The position numbers and the translations under genes are program-made. DNA of 44,882 nt. Origin: UBA7332 sp051648105 (GTDB lineage: Bacteria; Bacteroidota; Bacteroidia; Bacteroidales; UBA7332). The number at the start of each line of letters is the position of its first letter. Position 1 is the first letter of the stretch. Of this stretch, positions 1-8,275 are shown piece by piece. The notes beneath the pieces are model-generated. The model worked only from the letters and a program-made list of their open reading frames with translations. It did not search any database and was not told where the DNA came from. The stretch spans positions 1 to 44,882 of the forward strand of contig JBOFEN010000053.1 in assembly GCA_051648105.1 (NCBI GenBank), written 5' to 3'.

Positions 1-134
1 ACAGGAATAAGGCTCGCGAAGGCAACCAAACTTCGGGATAATAAACTTAAAGTCAACTAATATCAGGAATATATATAACCAAGTCAACTTGTCGAAGGTA
101 TAAGACATACAAGTAGTCAACCTAAATCAGGATA
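1..134. other. Short left-edge region with GTCAAC repeats; no complete gene
   Basis: GTCAAC occurs at 52, 83 and 116, about 32 bp apart, and again at 435 inside the IS terminus. The 20-mers starting at 52 and 116 match at 14 of 20 positions. A minus-strand reading frame from an ATG at 106-108 stays open to the window edge, but its translation does not resemble an OrfB. I see no other gene. Confidence 0.3.
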
Positions 135-413
135 CTACAGTTTTTTTTTTTTGAGATCTAACTTAATGCGATTTATTTCCAATCTAAGAGACTCATTTTC
201 TTTACGAAGAGCTTCTTGGCTAAGATTTTTTTTACTCGGCATGGTGACTAATTTAGGTTTATCTTCCAGCCCAAAGATACGAAGCCAACTTCTAATTCTA
301 CCTCTAGTAAGAGAATATTTACGCTCAAATGTGTAAGCGGATAAATCAGATAAAAAATACTCATTAAGAAGGGCCAAACAATCTGTTTTGCTAAATTTTT
401 TCTTGGTACGCAT
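135..413 (-). CDS. IS3-family transposase OrfA (helix-turn-helix plus coiled coil), orphaned
   Basis: The 92-residue product has a helix-turn-helix at about residues 7-46 (FSKTDCLALLNEYF, then RKYSLTRGRIRSWLRIFG). A leucine-rich coiled coil follows at about 65-90. This is the layout of IS3-family OrfA proteins, which bind the IS ends and are normally fused to the OrfB integrase by a -1 frameshift. The 3' end of the gene is a run of twelve A (T at 141-152 on the plus strand), then CTG and a stop. Such a run could be a slippery site, but both other frames close within six codons after it. OrfB therefore cannot be produced by a simple slip here. The element is either truncated just after orfA or its orfB restarts beyond the window edge. 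The helix-turn-helix family call is fairly safe, the exact IS group is not. Confidence 0.6.
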   Translation of the reverse strand: MRTKKKFSKTDCLALLNEYFLSDLSAYTFERKYSLTRGRIRSWLRIFGLEDKPKLVTMPSKKNLSQEALRKENESLRLEINRIKLDLKKKKL

Positions 414-433
414 AAGTTTTTAAGTTTGTAAAC

Positions 434-452
434 TGTCAACTTATTTAGTACA
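434..452 (-). repeat. Probable left terminal inverted repeat of an IS3-family element
   Basis: Read on the minus strand this begins TGTACTAAATAAGTTGACA. That resembles the TGTACT...GTTGACA type of terminus I associate with the IS150 group of IS3 elements. It lies 21 bp upstream of the orfA start, where the left end of such an element is expected. No matching inverted end is visible at 1-134, so the right end is outside the window or lost. The assignment rests on motif memory and position only. Confidence 0.45.
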
Positions 453-512
453 CTAACATAATTAGCAATTCTGCTTCAGACTATATCTTTACTAGTTAAA
501 TAGTGGCTTAGT

Positions 513-831
513 TTAACAAATCACTATTAATGAAACGGCAAAATAGCCTCACAGACTCTTAGTTTTGCTGATTTATATCTACACTATCTACACCGCTGGT
601 GGTTATCAGGTATTTACGGGTGTAGATGCAGATGTAGATAGGGTGTAGATAGATTTCTATCTACACCCTATCGATTTATCTTAAAATTGAATCTTATCTT
701 ATTAGATTGTAGCTATTTGCCTTAGCTTTAATAAATCATTCTCATTTTATATGTAAACAACAGAAGTGGTAAGTGTTAATCTGGGCAGATGTAGATAGAA
801 AAAACGAATATTTTTCTCACAGAGTTTGAAA
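513..831. repeat. Repeat element A (319 bp), word TGTAGAT
   Basis: The head at 513-574 matches element B at 58 of 62 positions, and the tail at 813-831 matches B perfectly over 19 bp. Inside, the word GTGTAGAT (or its 7-bp core) and its complement ATCTACAC recur. Inverted copies are at 577-584 and 586-593. Direct copies are at 620-627, 633-639 (core) and 643-650. An inverted copy is at 659-666 and a core copy at 790-796. Words 643-650 and 659-666 lie in a 12-bp perfect stem (641-652 with 657-668, loop ATTT). The landmark TTTATCTTAA lies at 675-684, 162 bp from the element start (160 in B). The head contains TAGTTTTG (560-567), which fits the -7 box TAnnTTTG, so a transcript could begin just where the words start. 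Function unknown. Confidence 0.8.
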
Positions 832-996
832 TTTGGGGGTGTTGATCTGATTTTGCAAAATGGTGATGCTACTATGCCTTCCTCTAATGTCTAATAGTTT
901 AACGCTCCTATCAGTGCTAAGATTTGTCATAGCTCACCAGCTTTTATGATTCAAATTACGCACTCAGCATTCAGGATAATACTCTCCAAAAGGCTG

Positions 997-1061
997 TGAG
1001 TTTAGGGGTGAAACTCTTTGACTTTACACCTAAAACTCTTTGACATTACACCCCTAACTCA
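997..1061. repeat. 22-bp-period direct repeat pair inside an inverted repeat
   Basis: AAACTCTTTGACWTTACACC occurs at 1011-1030 and 1033-1052, a period of exactly 22 bp with one mismatch. The pair is bracketed by TGAGTTTAGGGGTG (997-1010) and CACCCCTAACTCA (1049-1061), which are inverted copies with one base bulged. It lies between elements A and B and is not obviously part of either. Confidence 0.7.
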
Positions 1062-1187
1062 GTGCGAAATTAGACAGTGCCTAACTTATAGATAGCCTCA
1101 GCCTAACCATCCGAAAGCCTTAGGGAAGATCACCCTTAGACAGTGGCTAAATATCAGATTTTATTGGAAGTTAATAATTACCCCAAA

Positions 1188-1504
1188 TTAACAAACCACT
1201 ATTAATGAAACGGTAAAATAGTCTCACAGACTCTTAGTTTTGATGATTTCTATTGCCATATTGCAACACTGTTTTATATTCAAGTTGTTACGGGTTGCAA
1301 TAGGCGGTTGCAATTGGTTGCAATAGAATTCTATTGCAACAGATCCTTTTATCTTAATAATGTGGCTAATATTAAGCGAATATTTACAACTATCAGTGAA
1401 CTGTTAGACTTTTCCTCAACCTTAAGTAAAATTGATGGCTATAGCTTGTTAACACCATTAGTAGGCGCTATCAAAAACAGATTTCTTTCTCACAGAGTTT
1501 GAAA
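1188..1504. repeat. Repeat element B (317 bp), word GTTGCAAT
   Basis: This is colinear with element A: shared head at 1188-1249, shared landmark TTTATCTTAA at 1348-1357 and shared 19-bp tail at 1486-1504. The words differ. GTTGCAAT occurs directly at 1294-1301, 1307-1314 and 1317-1324, and inverted as ATTGCAAC at 1260-1267 and 1333-1340, with a partial ATTGCC at 1252-1257. The last direct and inverted words form a perfect 24-bp palindrome (1317-1340, centre GAATTC). TTACGGGT just before the first direct word is shared with A. The head again has TAGTTTTG (1235-1242). The region from about 1358 to 1485 has diverged strongly from A. Function unknown. Confidence 0.8.
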
Positions 1505-1678
1505 AATGATATTTCTGAGAAATTTTACAAAATGTGTAATTCACATGATCCGTACTTGATTCCATAAATATATCTTTTGCTAATCGGTGAGATATTTGAT
1601 CTTGGAACCCTACAGTAAACATAGATGGATGATATAGTAAGTCTATATGGTCTTTGAAAAGCTTTTTATGAGAAATAA

Positions 1679-1719
1679 ATATAGGCTACTTGGGATAGTT
1701 ATCCTAAGTAGCCTATTCT
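1679..1719 (-). terminator. Hairpin terminator of the HU gene
   Basis: AATAGGCTACTT pairs with AAGTAGCCTAT across a short loop, giving a stem of about 15 bp with one G-T pair. It is followed on the minus strand by a T-rich stretch and lies about 45 bp after the HU stop. Confidence 0.65.
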
Positions 1720-1764
1720 ATAATGTATAGTATCCCAACAATGTGGGTTTGAGTGTAGCTAAAG

Positions 1765-2028
1765 CTACTTTTCATCAAGTATTGTAGATCTGAACTTTAT
1801 CACCTTCTTGCTTGGAATGGTAATAGAGCTTCTATTTACAGGATTTACTCCTTTACGCTCTTTACGCTCTTTAACCGCGAAACTACCAAATCCAAAAATT
1901 GTGATATTATTTCCACCCTTAAGTGATTCTACCATAGAGTCTAGAACAGCCGTAACAGATTTTTCAGATTCTGCCGCAGTAGTCCCTAGTTTTTCTGCAA
2001 CAGCCTTAATTAAATCCCTTTTATTCAT
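1765..2028 (-). CDS. hup: HU-family DNA-binding protein
   Basis: The 87-residue product is a full-length HU/IHF-type histone-like protein. These bind and bend DNA as dimers to organise the nucleoid. The N-terminal helical part (MNKRDLIKAVAEKLG) is followed by the signature GFGSFAVKERKERKGVNP at about residues 46-63. The proline of the DNA-intercalating arm is in NPVNRSS, so the arm looks intact although its sequence differs from the usual NPQTG form. The gene stands alone with its own promoter (2076-2106) and terminator (1679-1719). Which HU paralogue it is cannot be told from the sequence. The repeat region just downstream has no visible functional link to it. Confidence 0.93.
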   Translation of the reverse strand: MNKRDLIKAVAEKLGTTAAESEKSVTAVLDSMVESLKGGNNITIFGFGSFAVKERKERKGVNPVNRSSITIPSKKVIKFRSTILDEK

Positions 2029-2075
2029 TATCCGATTTGTTTTATGTAAATTAGCAAATTAGTATAAACCTTTGG

Positions 2076-2106
2076 CAAATATACGACTTGTGTCTTAAAA
2101 AACAAA
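2076..2106 (-). promoter_or_regulatory. Promoter of the HU gene
   Basis: On the minus strand a -33 TTTG (2103-2106) is followed after 19 bp by the -7 box TATATTTG (2076-2083). This matches the Bacteroidota consensus TTTG-N19-21-TAnnTTTG. Transcription would start about 40 bp before the HU start codon. Confidence 0.7.
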
Positions 2107-2155
2107 TAAATAATTATTTTTTTGAATTAAATAAAGAGACCGTGTTTTACGTGTT

Positions 2156-2971
2156 CTAGTTTAGGATAAACTTTTCAATAACAGCAGCAACACCATCCTC
2201 ATCATTAGAGGAGGTGATGAAATTAGCAGCCTCCTTAACTTCTGGTTTGGCATTCTCCATAGCTATACCCATTCCTGCAAATTGTATCATTGATAGATCA
2301 TTGTAACCATCCCCAACAGCAATCATCTCCTCTTTGTTCATACCTATGTGGTTGAGTAATCTAGCCAGAGACTCAGCCTTATCTATGTTTAGAGGTACAA
2401 GCTCAAGGAAGAAAGCCTCAGAACGGTATATGTTCATCAGATCACCAATTTCGGATTGCATCTTCTTCTCGAGCAGAGCTAGAGGTTCAGCATCACCAAC
2501 AATAAGACACTTTGGTACAGGTCGAGAGACAGATTCGAGGAAATTGTCTACTCCTCTTACCTCCATCTTAGTGAGGAAAGACTCATACTCTACATATTTA
2601 TCGTTTGGATGCTCTGTTACCACTACCTCATTGTCATATGAAAGAATAGCAAAGCTGTGATCTTTTGCATATTTATATAGCTGCGGAAGAAGTTCATCTG
2701 GAAGAACCTTATTGTAGATAGTCTCTTGAGTGGAGCAGTCAATAATTGATCCTCCATTGTATGCAAGTATATATCCACCGAATTTATCTAATTCTAACTC
2801 CTTAGCTAAAGGGACTATTCCATAGGTCGGTCTACCAGAGGCAAGAACAACCTTTGTTCCTCTTTTTTGAGCCTCAATAAGTACTTCTCTATTTCTAGCA
2901 GATAGCTCCTTTTGGGTGTTAGTTAGCGTCCCATCAAGGTCTAGAACTACTATTTTGTAGCTTTTACTCAT
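2156..2971 (-). CDS. Cof-type HAD-superfamily phosphatase
   Basis: The 271-residue product has all the haloacid dehalogenase motifs of the Cof/YidA subfamily. These are the nucleophile motif DLDGTLT at residues 11-17, SGRP near 45, and GDGYNDLSMI near 220-230, which binds Mg2+. The C2-type cap lies between the second and third motifs. Members are cytoplasmic and hydrolyse sugar phosphates, flavin mononucleotide or similar small phosphates, and substrate cannot be predicted from sequence. The gene starts 56 bp after the end of the A2M-like gene and has its own -7 box in that gap, so it may be transcribed both separately and by read-through. Confidence 0.92.
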   Translation of the reverse strand: MSKSYKIVVLDLDGTLTNTQKELSARNREVLIEAQKRGTKVVLASGRPTYGIVPLAKELELDKFGGYILAYNGGSIIDCSTQETIYNKVLPDELLPQLYKYAKDHSFAILSYDNEVVVTEHPNDKYVEYESFLTKMEVRGVDNFLESVSRPVPKCLIVGDAEPLALLEKKMQSEIGDLMNIYRSEAFFLELVPLNIDKAESLARLLNHIGMNKEEMIAVGDGYNDLSMIQFAGMGIAMENAKPEVKEAANFITSSNDEDGVAAVIEKFILN

Positions 2972-3005
2972 AATAAGTTATCGTTTGTATAGTTTAGAAT
3001 CTATA

Positions 3006-3013
3006 CAAAGTTA
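3006..3013 (-). promoter_or_regulatory. -7 box upstream of the Cof phosphatase
   Basis: TAACTTTG on the minus strand fits TAnnTTTG and lies 35 bp upstream of the start codon. No good -33 element is visible at the right spacing. Confidence 0.45.
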
Positions 3014-3027
3014 GCTATTAATTCTGA

Positions 3028-6000
3028 TTAATCTACAATGATAGTGGTGCTTACAGAATGATTAACAAGCTCAGGATTGTATAGAGATTGCACTTTTGCA
3101 ACTCCAGTAGAGTAGTTACCTTTTCTATCAATCCATACTTCATACTCAAATGAATGGGTTCCTTTCGGAAGATGCTCTATGAAGAATCTTATGTCTCCAG
3201 ACCTTTGCTCTTGGTATGCACCAACTCCTCTATTGAATATATACTTTGAGTCAGAACTAACTGGCTCAAAACATCCAGCGTATGTGTCAGTAAGCATTAC
3301 ATAGTCTACGCTTTGATTGGATATTACAGTAAGCCTTACCTTTACTTTAGATCCAATAGCCAAAGAATCAGTAGTTGATACTATCTGTTTGATAACTTGA
3401 AGGTTAGATTTTTTGCTATCCTTGAGGCTACTGTAAGGAGCTAGCCATTGTCTATAAACGGTAGCATAGGCAGGTGAATTTGAGTTGTTTGTTAACTTAA
3501 ACTTTCCTTTCTCTTTTGAAATCTCTTCTCTATTAAGATTAGTAATAAAATAGTTCTTGTCTCCACTTTCGATTACTCTATTTCCGAAATGAAGCGTAAC
3601 CTCTTGATTTGATTCTAGAAGGTTCTTTCCACTATTTAGAAGAGCGTAAACTGCCTCTACTGTTTCTGGTGTTGTCTCCCAAACTCTGTTTCTCTTGTTA
3701 GCAAGCAACCAGAGCTTCATATCCTCCACGATTTGCATTTTAGCTACTTGTGCTCTTGCAAAGAGTCTCATTGCTCCTACGTGAGTTTTTATTCTATCAG
3801 CTTTATTTGAAGGGAAGTAGAAACCATACTCGTTTGATTTTACTCCGTATTGGTAGATAGATTCTGTTATGGATTGTGCGGTTTCGCTGAACCCATAGTC
3901 AAACATAAGATTTGCTATTGCAACTTTCCTATCTATTGACTCTTTTGCCCAGCTATTTTTAGCAAGCTCCATCCACTCTTTATGTCTAGTTAGAGACTCT
4001 GCAGTGAGTGGGATATCTCTGTAGAGTGATCTGGCTTGAAGAATAATTAGTTGTAGTGAGTTAATTGCTGTAGCTTTAACTCTTGCCTTATCCTCTTCAT
4101 TTGATATTCTAATTATCTCTTTATCTAGGAATGCAACTGCTCGTATTAGCATCATCTTCTCGTCTTGGGTAAATTCTACTTCTCCATACTCCGGAAGCAT
4201 ACCAAGAAGATAAAGCACTTGTGCTGTTTGCCATGTTGATGAGTTCATGCCTGGACACCATGCGAATCCACCATCGGTTGACTGCAAAGCAATCATCTTC
4301 TCTAGAGATTCGAGGCGTAGAGTAGACATTAGGTTTGAGTCAAAGAGTTTTATCATACTATTTATCTGATCAGCCTCTCTTTGTGATGCGTCAACCCATA
4401 GAGTGTTATCTATGTCATCAATTTTTAGCTTATTATTTCGTTTTAGCAACTGCTCAGTTTGGCCACTCTCTATATATGACTTTATTGAGGGGTTTGACTG
4501 TGCTAGTGATGAGCCAACAGCATTTGCAATTAGATTTGAAGCTATTGATACAGCATTTGGAGAGTTGCTATCTGATATAGCAGATAGTGCTTGAACAGCA
4601 TACCAAGTTGGGTTCTTTACAATCTCAATGGTATACTCCCCATCATAGATATCCATTGATAGCGTGTTGCTAGTTCCAGCATTAGCTCTAATAGTGCTAC
4701 TCTCAGTCAAATAGTCTCTATCAGGTAGAATGGGAATTACATGTTGTTCACCATCGCTGAATTTACTATTCTTAGCGGTGATTCTAACTCCTGTTGCAGT
4801 TCTCTCTTTTGGCACATCTAGCTTGAAGCTTATTAGGTTACTACTGCTTGGGTTATCTATCAAAGAGCTCTCTTTGTGCCATACTTGGTTTGTTATAGGG
4901 TCAAAGAGCTCAAGAGTAACAGTAGTTGGCTCTCTTTCAGATGATATGAATGAGAGTTTACTATTTATTGATATGTAGTCTCCTTGTCTTATGAATCGAG
5001 GCAGGTTTGGTTCAATCATCATCTCTTTTTGAGCTACTATCTCTTTCTCAAGCTTAGCTATTCTCATATCTTCTGTATGAGCAAGTAGCTTAAGCTTCCA
5101 CGTAGTCACTGCCTCTGGGAGAGTGAAGTCTATCTTTGCTCTGCCAGCTGTGTCTGGGTTTATTGAAGGGAAGAAGAATGCCGTTTGGTTGAACTTCTCT
5201 CTAACTTCACTTATTGTCATTCCATTTGTTAAAAGAGCACTCTCTTTGCCTCTTGCAGCAGACATATCGTTCTCTTCCACCATGCCTCCCAATCGAGGGG
5301 ACTTTGTTGCACTACTATATAGTCCTATCTCTGGTGTGCTACCAGGATAGTATCCATAGAGTTTTAAGCCTGAACTAAATCTCTCATGCAGGTTTAATTG
5401 ACTCCAAGGCCATATGTTTATTTCACTTGTTGAGAATGATTCTCCTTGTTGTAGTGAGTAGTACTTCGATTTTTTTAGTAGAGTGGGTTGATAGATATCC
5501 GTTCTATTGCCAATGAGTTGATCAAGTGCGGCATCATACATCCATGCAGCTAGTTCGCACTTAGGATGCTTGCCTGCTTTGGAGGATATCTCAACAGACC
5601 AACTCTCATTCTCGCCTGGTCTAAGTTTATCTCTAAATGTTGTTAGTTTTATATCTAGTGAGTCAATGGGTTTAGTCACACTAGCATTGAACTCTTCTCT
5701 GTAGAAATTACCGTCCTTGACAAAGAATAGTAATACCTTGGTGTCATTATTAGCCTCTTTAGTATCAACCTCAAAGTGGTGTAGTCCCTTTGATAGTTCA
5801 ATCCACTTCTCTTCATGAGTCTCCTTACCAATGAAATGGGTGTATCTTACCCATATTTTATCAAGTGAAGATCCAAATAGGAAGCTTGCTTTCTCTCCAA
5901 CTAGGCACTCTTCTTTAATAGGAATAAGTAGGGAAGTTGTGTCTATAGGCATCTTGTTTGACTTGATGTCATATATAAGAATGTCTCTACTCAATGTGTC

Positions 6001-8274
6001 ACTGCTCAACTCACCTGTGGCAGCTATCTCAAGTGTGTATATACCATTACTCAAAGAGTTGGTGTTAATATTAATATTACTCCAGGCATTAAAGTTGCCA
6101 GAAGCAATAGAGATATTATCACTCTTTCTCTTAAATTCATATCGGCCCTCTCCTTTTGTTAAAGCACCTTGTGCGGTTTTGAACTCTGGCCTTAGAGATA
6201 GTAATTTACTTCTCTCGTGATACTGTTCTGTGTTACATTCTATCAATATAGCCTCTTTGCTCAGTGGCAGGGTTATACTATTTTCTTTAGTTTCCCCTTT
6301 GTTGTCAGTAATAAATGCTGTTATCTTAAGTGATAATCGACCTATCTTTTTAGATTGATCATAGTCTAACTTTTGAGGATCAATAGGAATGGAGAATCTC
6401 CCGATATTGTCAGTTACTCCTTCACCACTATACTCAACTGAGTATCTCTTATTGGGGTAGAAGAATCTCCACCAAGATTCGAAAAGCTCCACTTTATACT
6501 TTACGTTAGTGTTTGCAATGGGTAATCCACTAAAGCTTTTCGCATCTCCAATTACCTCAAATGAGTTCTCTAGAGAGTACCCTACGGTAGGCTTCTCTAT
6601 TGTTATCAGAAGAGTAGGGGTCTTGTATGCTTCAACCTTGAACGATTGGTTTGCATATATACCATTACTGTTTCGTAGGATAATATTGTATATCCCATTC
6701 ATCCCGCTTTTAGGAATCACAGTATTGCAATATATGCTTCCGAAGTTGTTAGAGGTTACTTTCTGATTATATATATCCTTACCATTAGGGGATTTAATAG
6801 TTATCTCTATCGACTCATTGGAGTTTGCTTGAAGATTATCGGCTATCTCTTGCCATATAACTCCTTTTATATGTATTATATCTCCAGGTTGGTAGATTGG
6901 TCTATCGGTGGTAAGTTGTATCTGCTTGTTGCTTGCTTGGCGCTCTGGATAGTTGTAGTGATATATATTGCTTAGAGGCATTAAAGAGTCATTCCCAGAT
7001 GTTACTCTATATTGTCCTGTGAAGTTCTGATTCTCTATTGTTGTTATACCGTCAATAATTGGTAGAGGAGTACTTGCTACTTTTTTATCATATCTAATAT
7101 TGTGTAGGTTTGCTCTCTTTAGTGGTCGTCCTGTAATAAGATCTACGGCAAACACCCTTAGTTTTTGAGGTTCTGAGAGATAGGCAGTTGCTATTTTGCT
7201 CACAGAGAACTCAAAAGGTGATTGGTTGGAGTTGCCTTTTAATGAATTTAAGAGCACCTCTCCACTGTATTTACCAATTGAAGGTGCAGATATATTCACA
7301 TATTGCTCGTTGGAGTCGGGATAGTCATTCATCTTTAGAGTGTACTTCGACTCCATAACTTTATTGTCAACAGAGATATTGATACCGAATGCTACAAGGT
7401 CTCGGCTAGTAACCTTTGCCTCGGCTAATCTGTTTGGATATAGTTGTTTAGGGATGTTTATAGAAAGGCCCTGATTTATTAGGTATTTGCGGATAGCTTC
7501 ATTACCCTTTGCAAATTCCATCAACTCATTTCGCTGATCATTGGATAAAGAGTAGTTGATTGAAGCCATGAGCTCAAGAATCTGAGACGATTGAGCAAGA
7601 TGGCTATACTTGAGATATAATCCTTTGAGATTTTCATACTCATAGTTGTCACTCTTTAACAGCTCTGTGATCATCATAGAGTAACTGCCCTGAGTATCTG
7701 CTTCAATAAGATATTCATAGCAAAGATTAGCGCTCTTCTGATTATCACCTTTTATTAACCCAGCTAATGTATAGAGCAGATACTGCTTAATGTTTGGAGC
7801 AACTTCTAGATTAATTTCAGTTAGCTCAATTAATTCAGAGTAGTTAGATGACCTCTCTGTTGGTATATTATTTATGGATTCTATGGCGCTAATAAACATC
7901 ATAGAGTCTATAACACCATCCTTAGAGCTATTTATTAGAGAAGTTATCTTGGCTATGGCTTTTACTGCAGGATTGGTTAGCTCGGAGGTCACTTTTGATA
8001 ACTCTTTGGAGAACCATTCACTCTCTTTTTCCCCAATACGCTGCTCTGCGTGCAGACGCAAGAAGGTGGAGCGAAGCATGGATATGTTATCTCCATTTAA
8101 CTTCGCTCGTTGGTACTCCTCGTTTGCCAGTCGTATGGTAGTTTGAGGCAAGTCTTGTGAATCAGCCCTTTCAACAGGACTCTTAATCTCAACTCTTTGC
8201 AGGGTCTGCGACTCTGCAACATGTGTAGTACATGTAAGTATAGTTGTTACTGCAACGACTGGGATCCTTTTCAT
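3028..8274 (-). CDS. Alpha-2-macroglobulin-like giant secreted protein
   Basis: The 1748-residue product begins with a signal peptide (MKRIPVVAVTTILTCTTHVAES) and has no lipobox, so it is probably exported to the periplasm or outer surface. An MG2 domain starts near residue 455 with the hallmark TDRPIYQPGD. The A2M core follows near 1020-1065 (FTLPEAVTTWKLKLLAHT). An alpha/alpha-toroid thioester-like domain spans roughly 1240-1560, containing DGGFAWCPGMNSSTWQTA. The CxEQ thioester seen in protease-trapping members is not present at the expected place, so covalent trapping is unlikely. Family members are thought to act in periplasmic protease defence or envelope integrity. Its start lies one base after the stop of the lipoprotein gene upstream, implying translational coupling. 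No PBP1C gene accompanies it, unlike the E. coli A2M locus. Confidence 0.85.
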   Translation of the reverse strand: MKRIPVVAVTTILTCTTHVAESQTLQRVEIKSPVERADSQDLPQTTIRLANEEYQRAKLNGDNISMLRSTFLRLHAEQRIGEKESEWFSKELSKVTSELTNPAVKAIAKITSLINSSKDGVIDSMMFISAIESINNIPTERSSNYSELIELTEINLEVAPNIKQYLLYTLAGLIKGDNQKSANLCYEYLIEADTQGSYSMMITELLKSDNYEYENLKGLYLKYSHLAQSSQILELMASINYSLSNDQRNELMEFAKGNEAIRKYLINQGLSINIPKQLYPNRLAEAKVTSRDLVAFGINISVDNKVMESKYTLKMNDYPDSNEQYVNISAPSIGKYSGEVLLNSLKGNSNQSPFEFSVSKIATAYLSEPQKLRVFAVDLITGRPLKRANLHNIRYDKKVASTPLPIIDGITTIENQNFTGQYRVTSGNDSLMPLSNIYHYNYPERQASNKQIQLTTDRPIYQPGDIIHIKGVIWQEIADNLQANSNESIEITIKSPNGKDIYNQKVTSNNFGSIYCNTVIPKSGMNGIYNIILRNSNGIYANQSFKVEAYKTPTLLITIEKPTVGYSLENSFEVIGDAKSFSGLPIANTNVKYKVELFESWWRFFYPNKRYSVEYSGEGVTDNIGRFSIPIDPQKLDYDQSKKIGRLSLKITAFITDNKGETKENSITLPLSKEAILIECNTEQYHERSKLLSLRPEFKTAQGALTKGEGRYEFKRKSDNISIASGNFNAWSNININTNSLSNGIYTLEIAATGELSSDTLSRDILIYDIKSNKMPIDTTSLLIPIKEECLVGEKASFLFGSSLDKIWVRYTHFIGKETHEEKWIELSKGLHHFEVDTKEANNDTKVLLFFVKDGNFYREEFNASVTKPIDSLDIKLTTFRDKLRPGENESWSVEISSKAGKHPKCELAAWMYDAALDQLIGNRTDIYQPTLLKKSKYYSLQQGESFSTSEINIWPWSQLNLHERFSSGLKLYGYYPGSTPEIGLYSSATKSPRLGGMVEENDMSAARGKESALLTNGMTISEVREKFNQTAFFFPSINPDTAGRAKIDFTLPEAVTTWKLKLLAHTEDMRIAKLEKEIVAQKEMMIEPNLPRFIRQGDYISINSKLSFISSEREPTTVTLELFDPITNQVWHKESSLIDNPSSSNLISFKLDVPKERTATGVRITAKNSKFSDGEQHVIPILPDRDYLTESSTIRANAGTSNTLSMDIYDGEYTIEIVKNPTWYAVQALSAISDSNSPNAVSIASNLIANAVGSSLAQSNPSIKSYIESGQTEQLLKRNNKLKIDDIDNTLWVDASQREADQINSMIKLFDSNLMSTLRLESLEKMIALQSTDGGFAWCPGMNSSTWQTAQVLYLLGMLPEYGEVEFTQDEKMMLIRAVAFLDKEIIRISNEEDKARVKATAINSLQLIILQARSLYRDIPLTAESLTRHKEWMELAKNSWAKESIDRKVAIANLMFDYGFSETAQSITESIYQYGVKSNEYGFYFPSNKADRIKTHVGAMRLFARAQVAKMQIVEDMKLWLLANKRNRVWETTPETVEAVYALLNSGKNLLESNQEVTLHFGNRVIESGDKNYFITNLNREEISKEKGKFKLTNNSNSPAYATVYRQWLAPYSSLKDSKKSNLQVIKQIVSTTDSLAIGSKVKVRLTVISNQSVDYVMLTDTYAGCFEPVSSDSKYIFNRGVGAYQEQRSGDIRFFIEHLPKGTHSFEYEVWIDRKGNYSTGVAKVQSLYNPELVNHSVSTTIIVD

Positions 8275-8275
8275 A

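Larger units (their letters stand above)
453..1764. other. Gene-free 1.3-kb region rich in repeats
   Basis: No reading frame here looks like a protein gene. The only frame above 60 codons (1308-1502, plus) runs through a repeat element and has no recognisable protein features. The region holds two related elements (513-831 and 1188-1504), a direct-repeat pair inside an inverted repeat (997-1061), the pair TTAGACAGTGCCTAA/TTAGACAGTGGCTAA at 1070-1084 and 1136-1150, and the HU terminator near 1681-1717. I find nothing else at 1505-1680. Confidence 0.7.

Noticed and set aside
1308..1502. 64-codon plus-strand frame inside element B
   Set aside because: It starts in the word cluster, runs through the variable part of the element and stops at the shared tail. 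There is no matching frame in element A, so it is not a conserved gene.
513..1504. Transposon or integron interpretation with recombinase
   Set aside because: No integrase or recombinase gene lies nearby, and I see no target-site duplication at the ends of the elements. A MITE cannot be excluded but there is no terminal inverted repeat.
6500..6770. Plus-strand frames within the A2M-like gene
   Set aside because: These frames lie wholly inside a long, well-supported minus-strand gene and show no family motifs.
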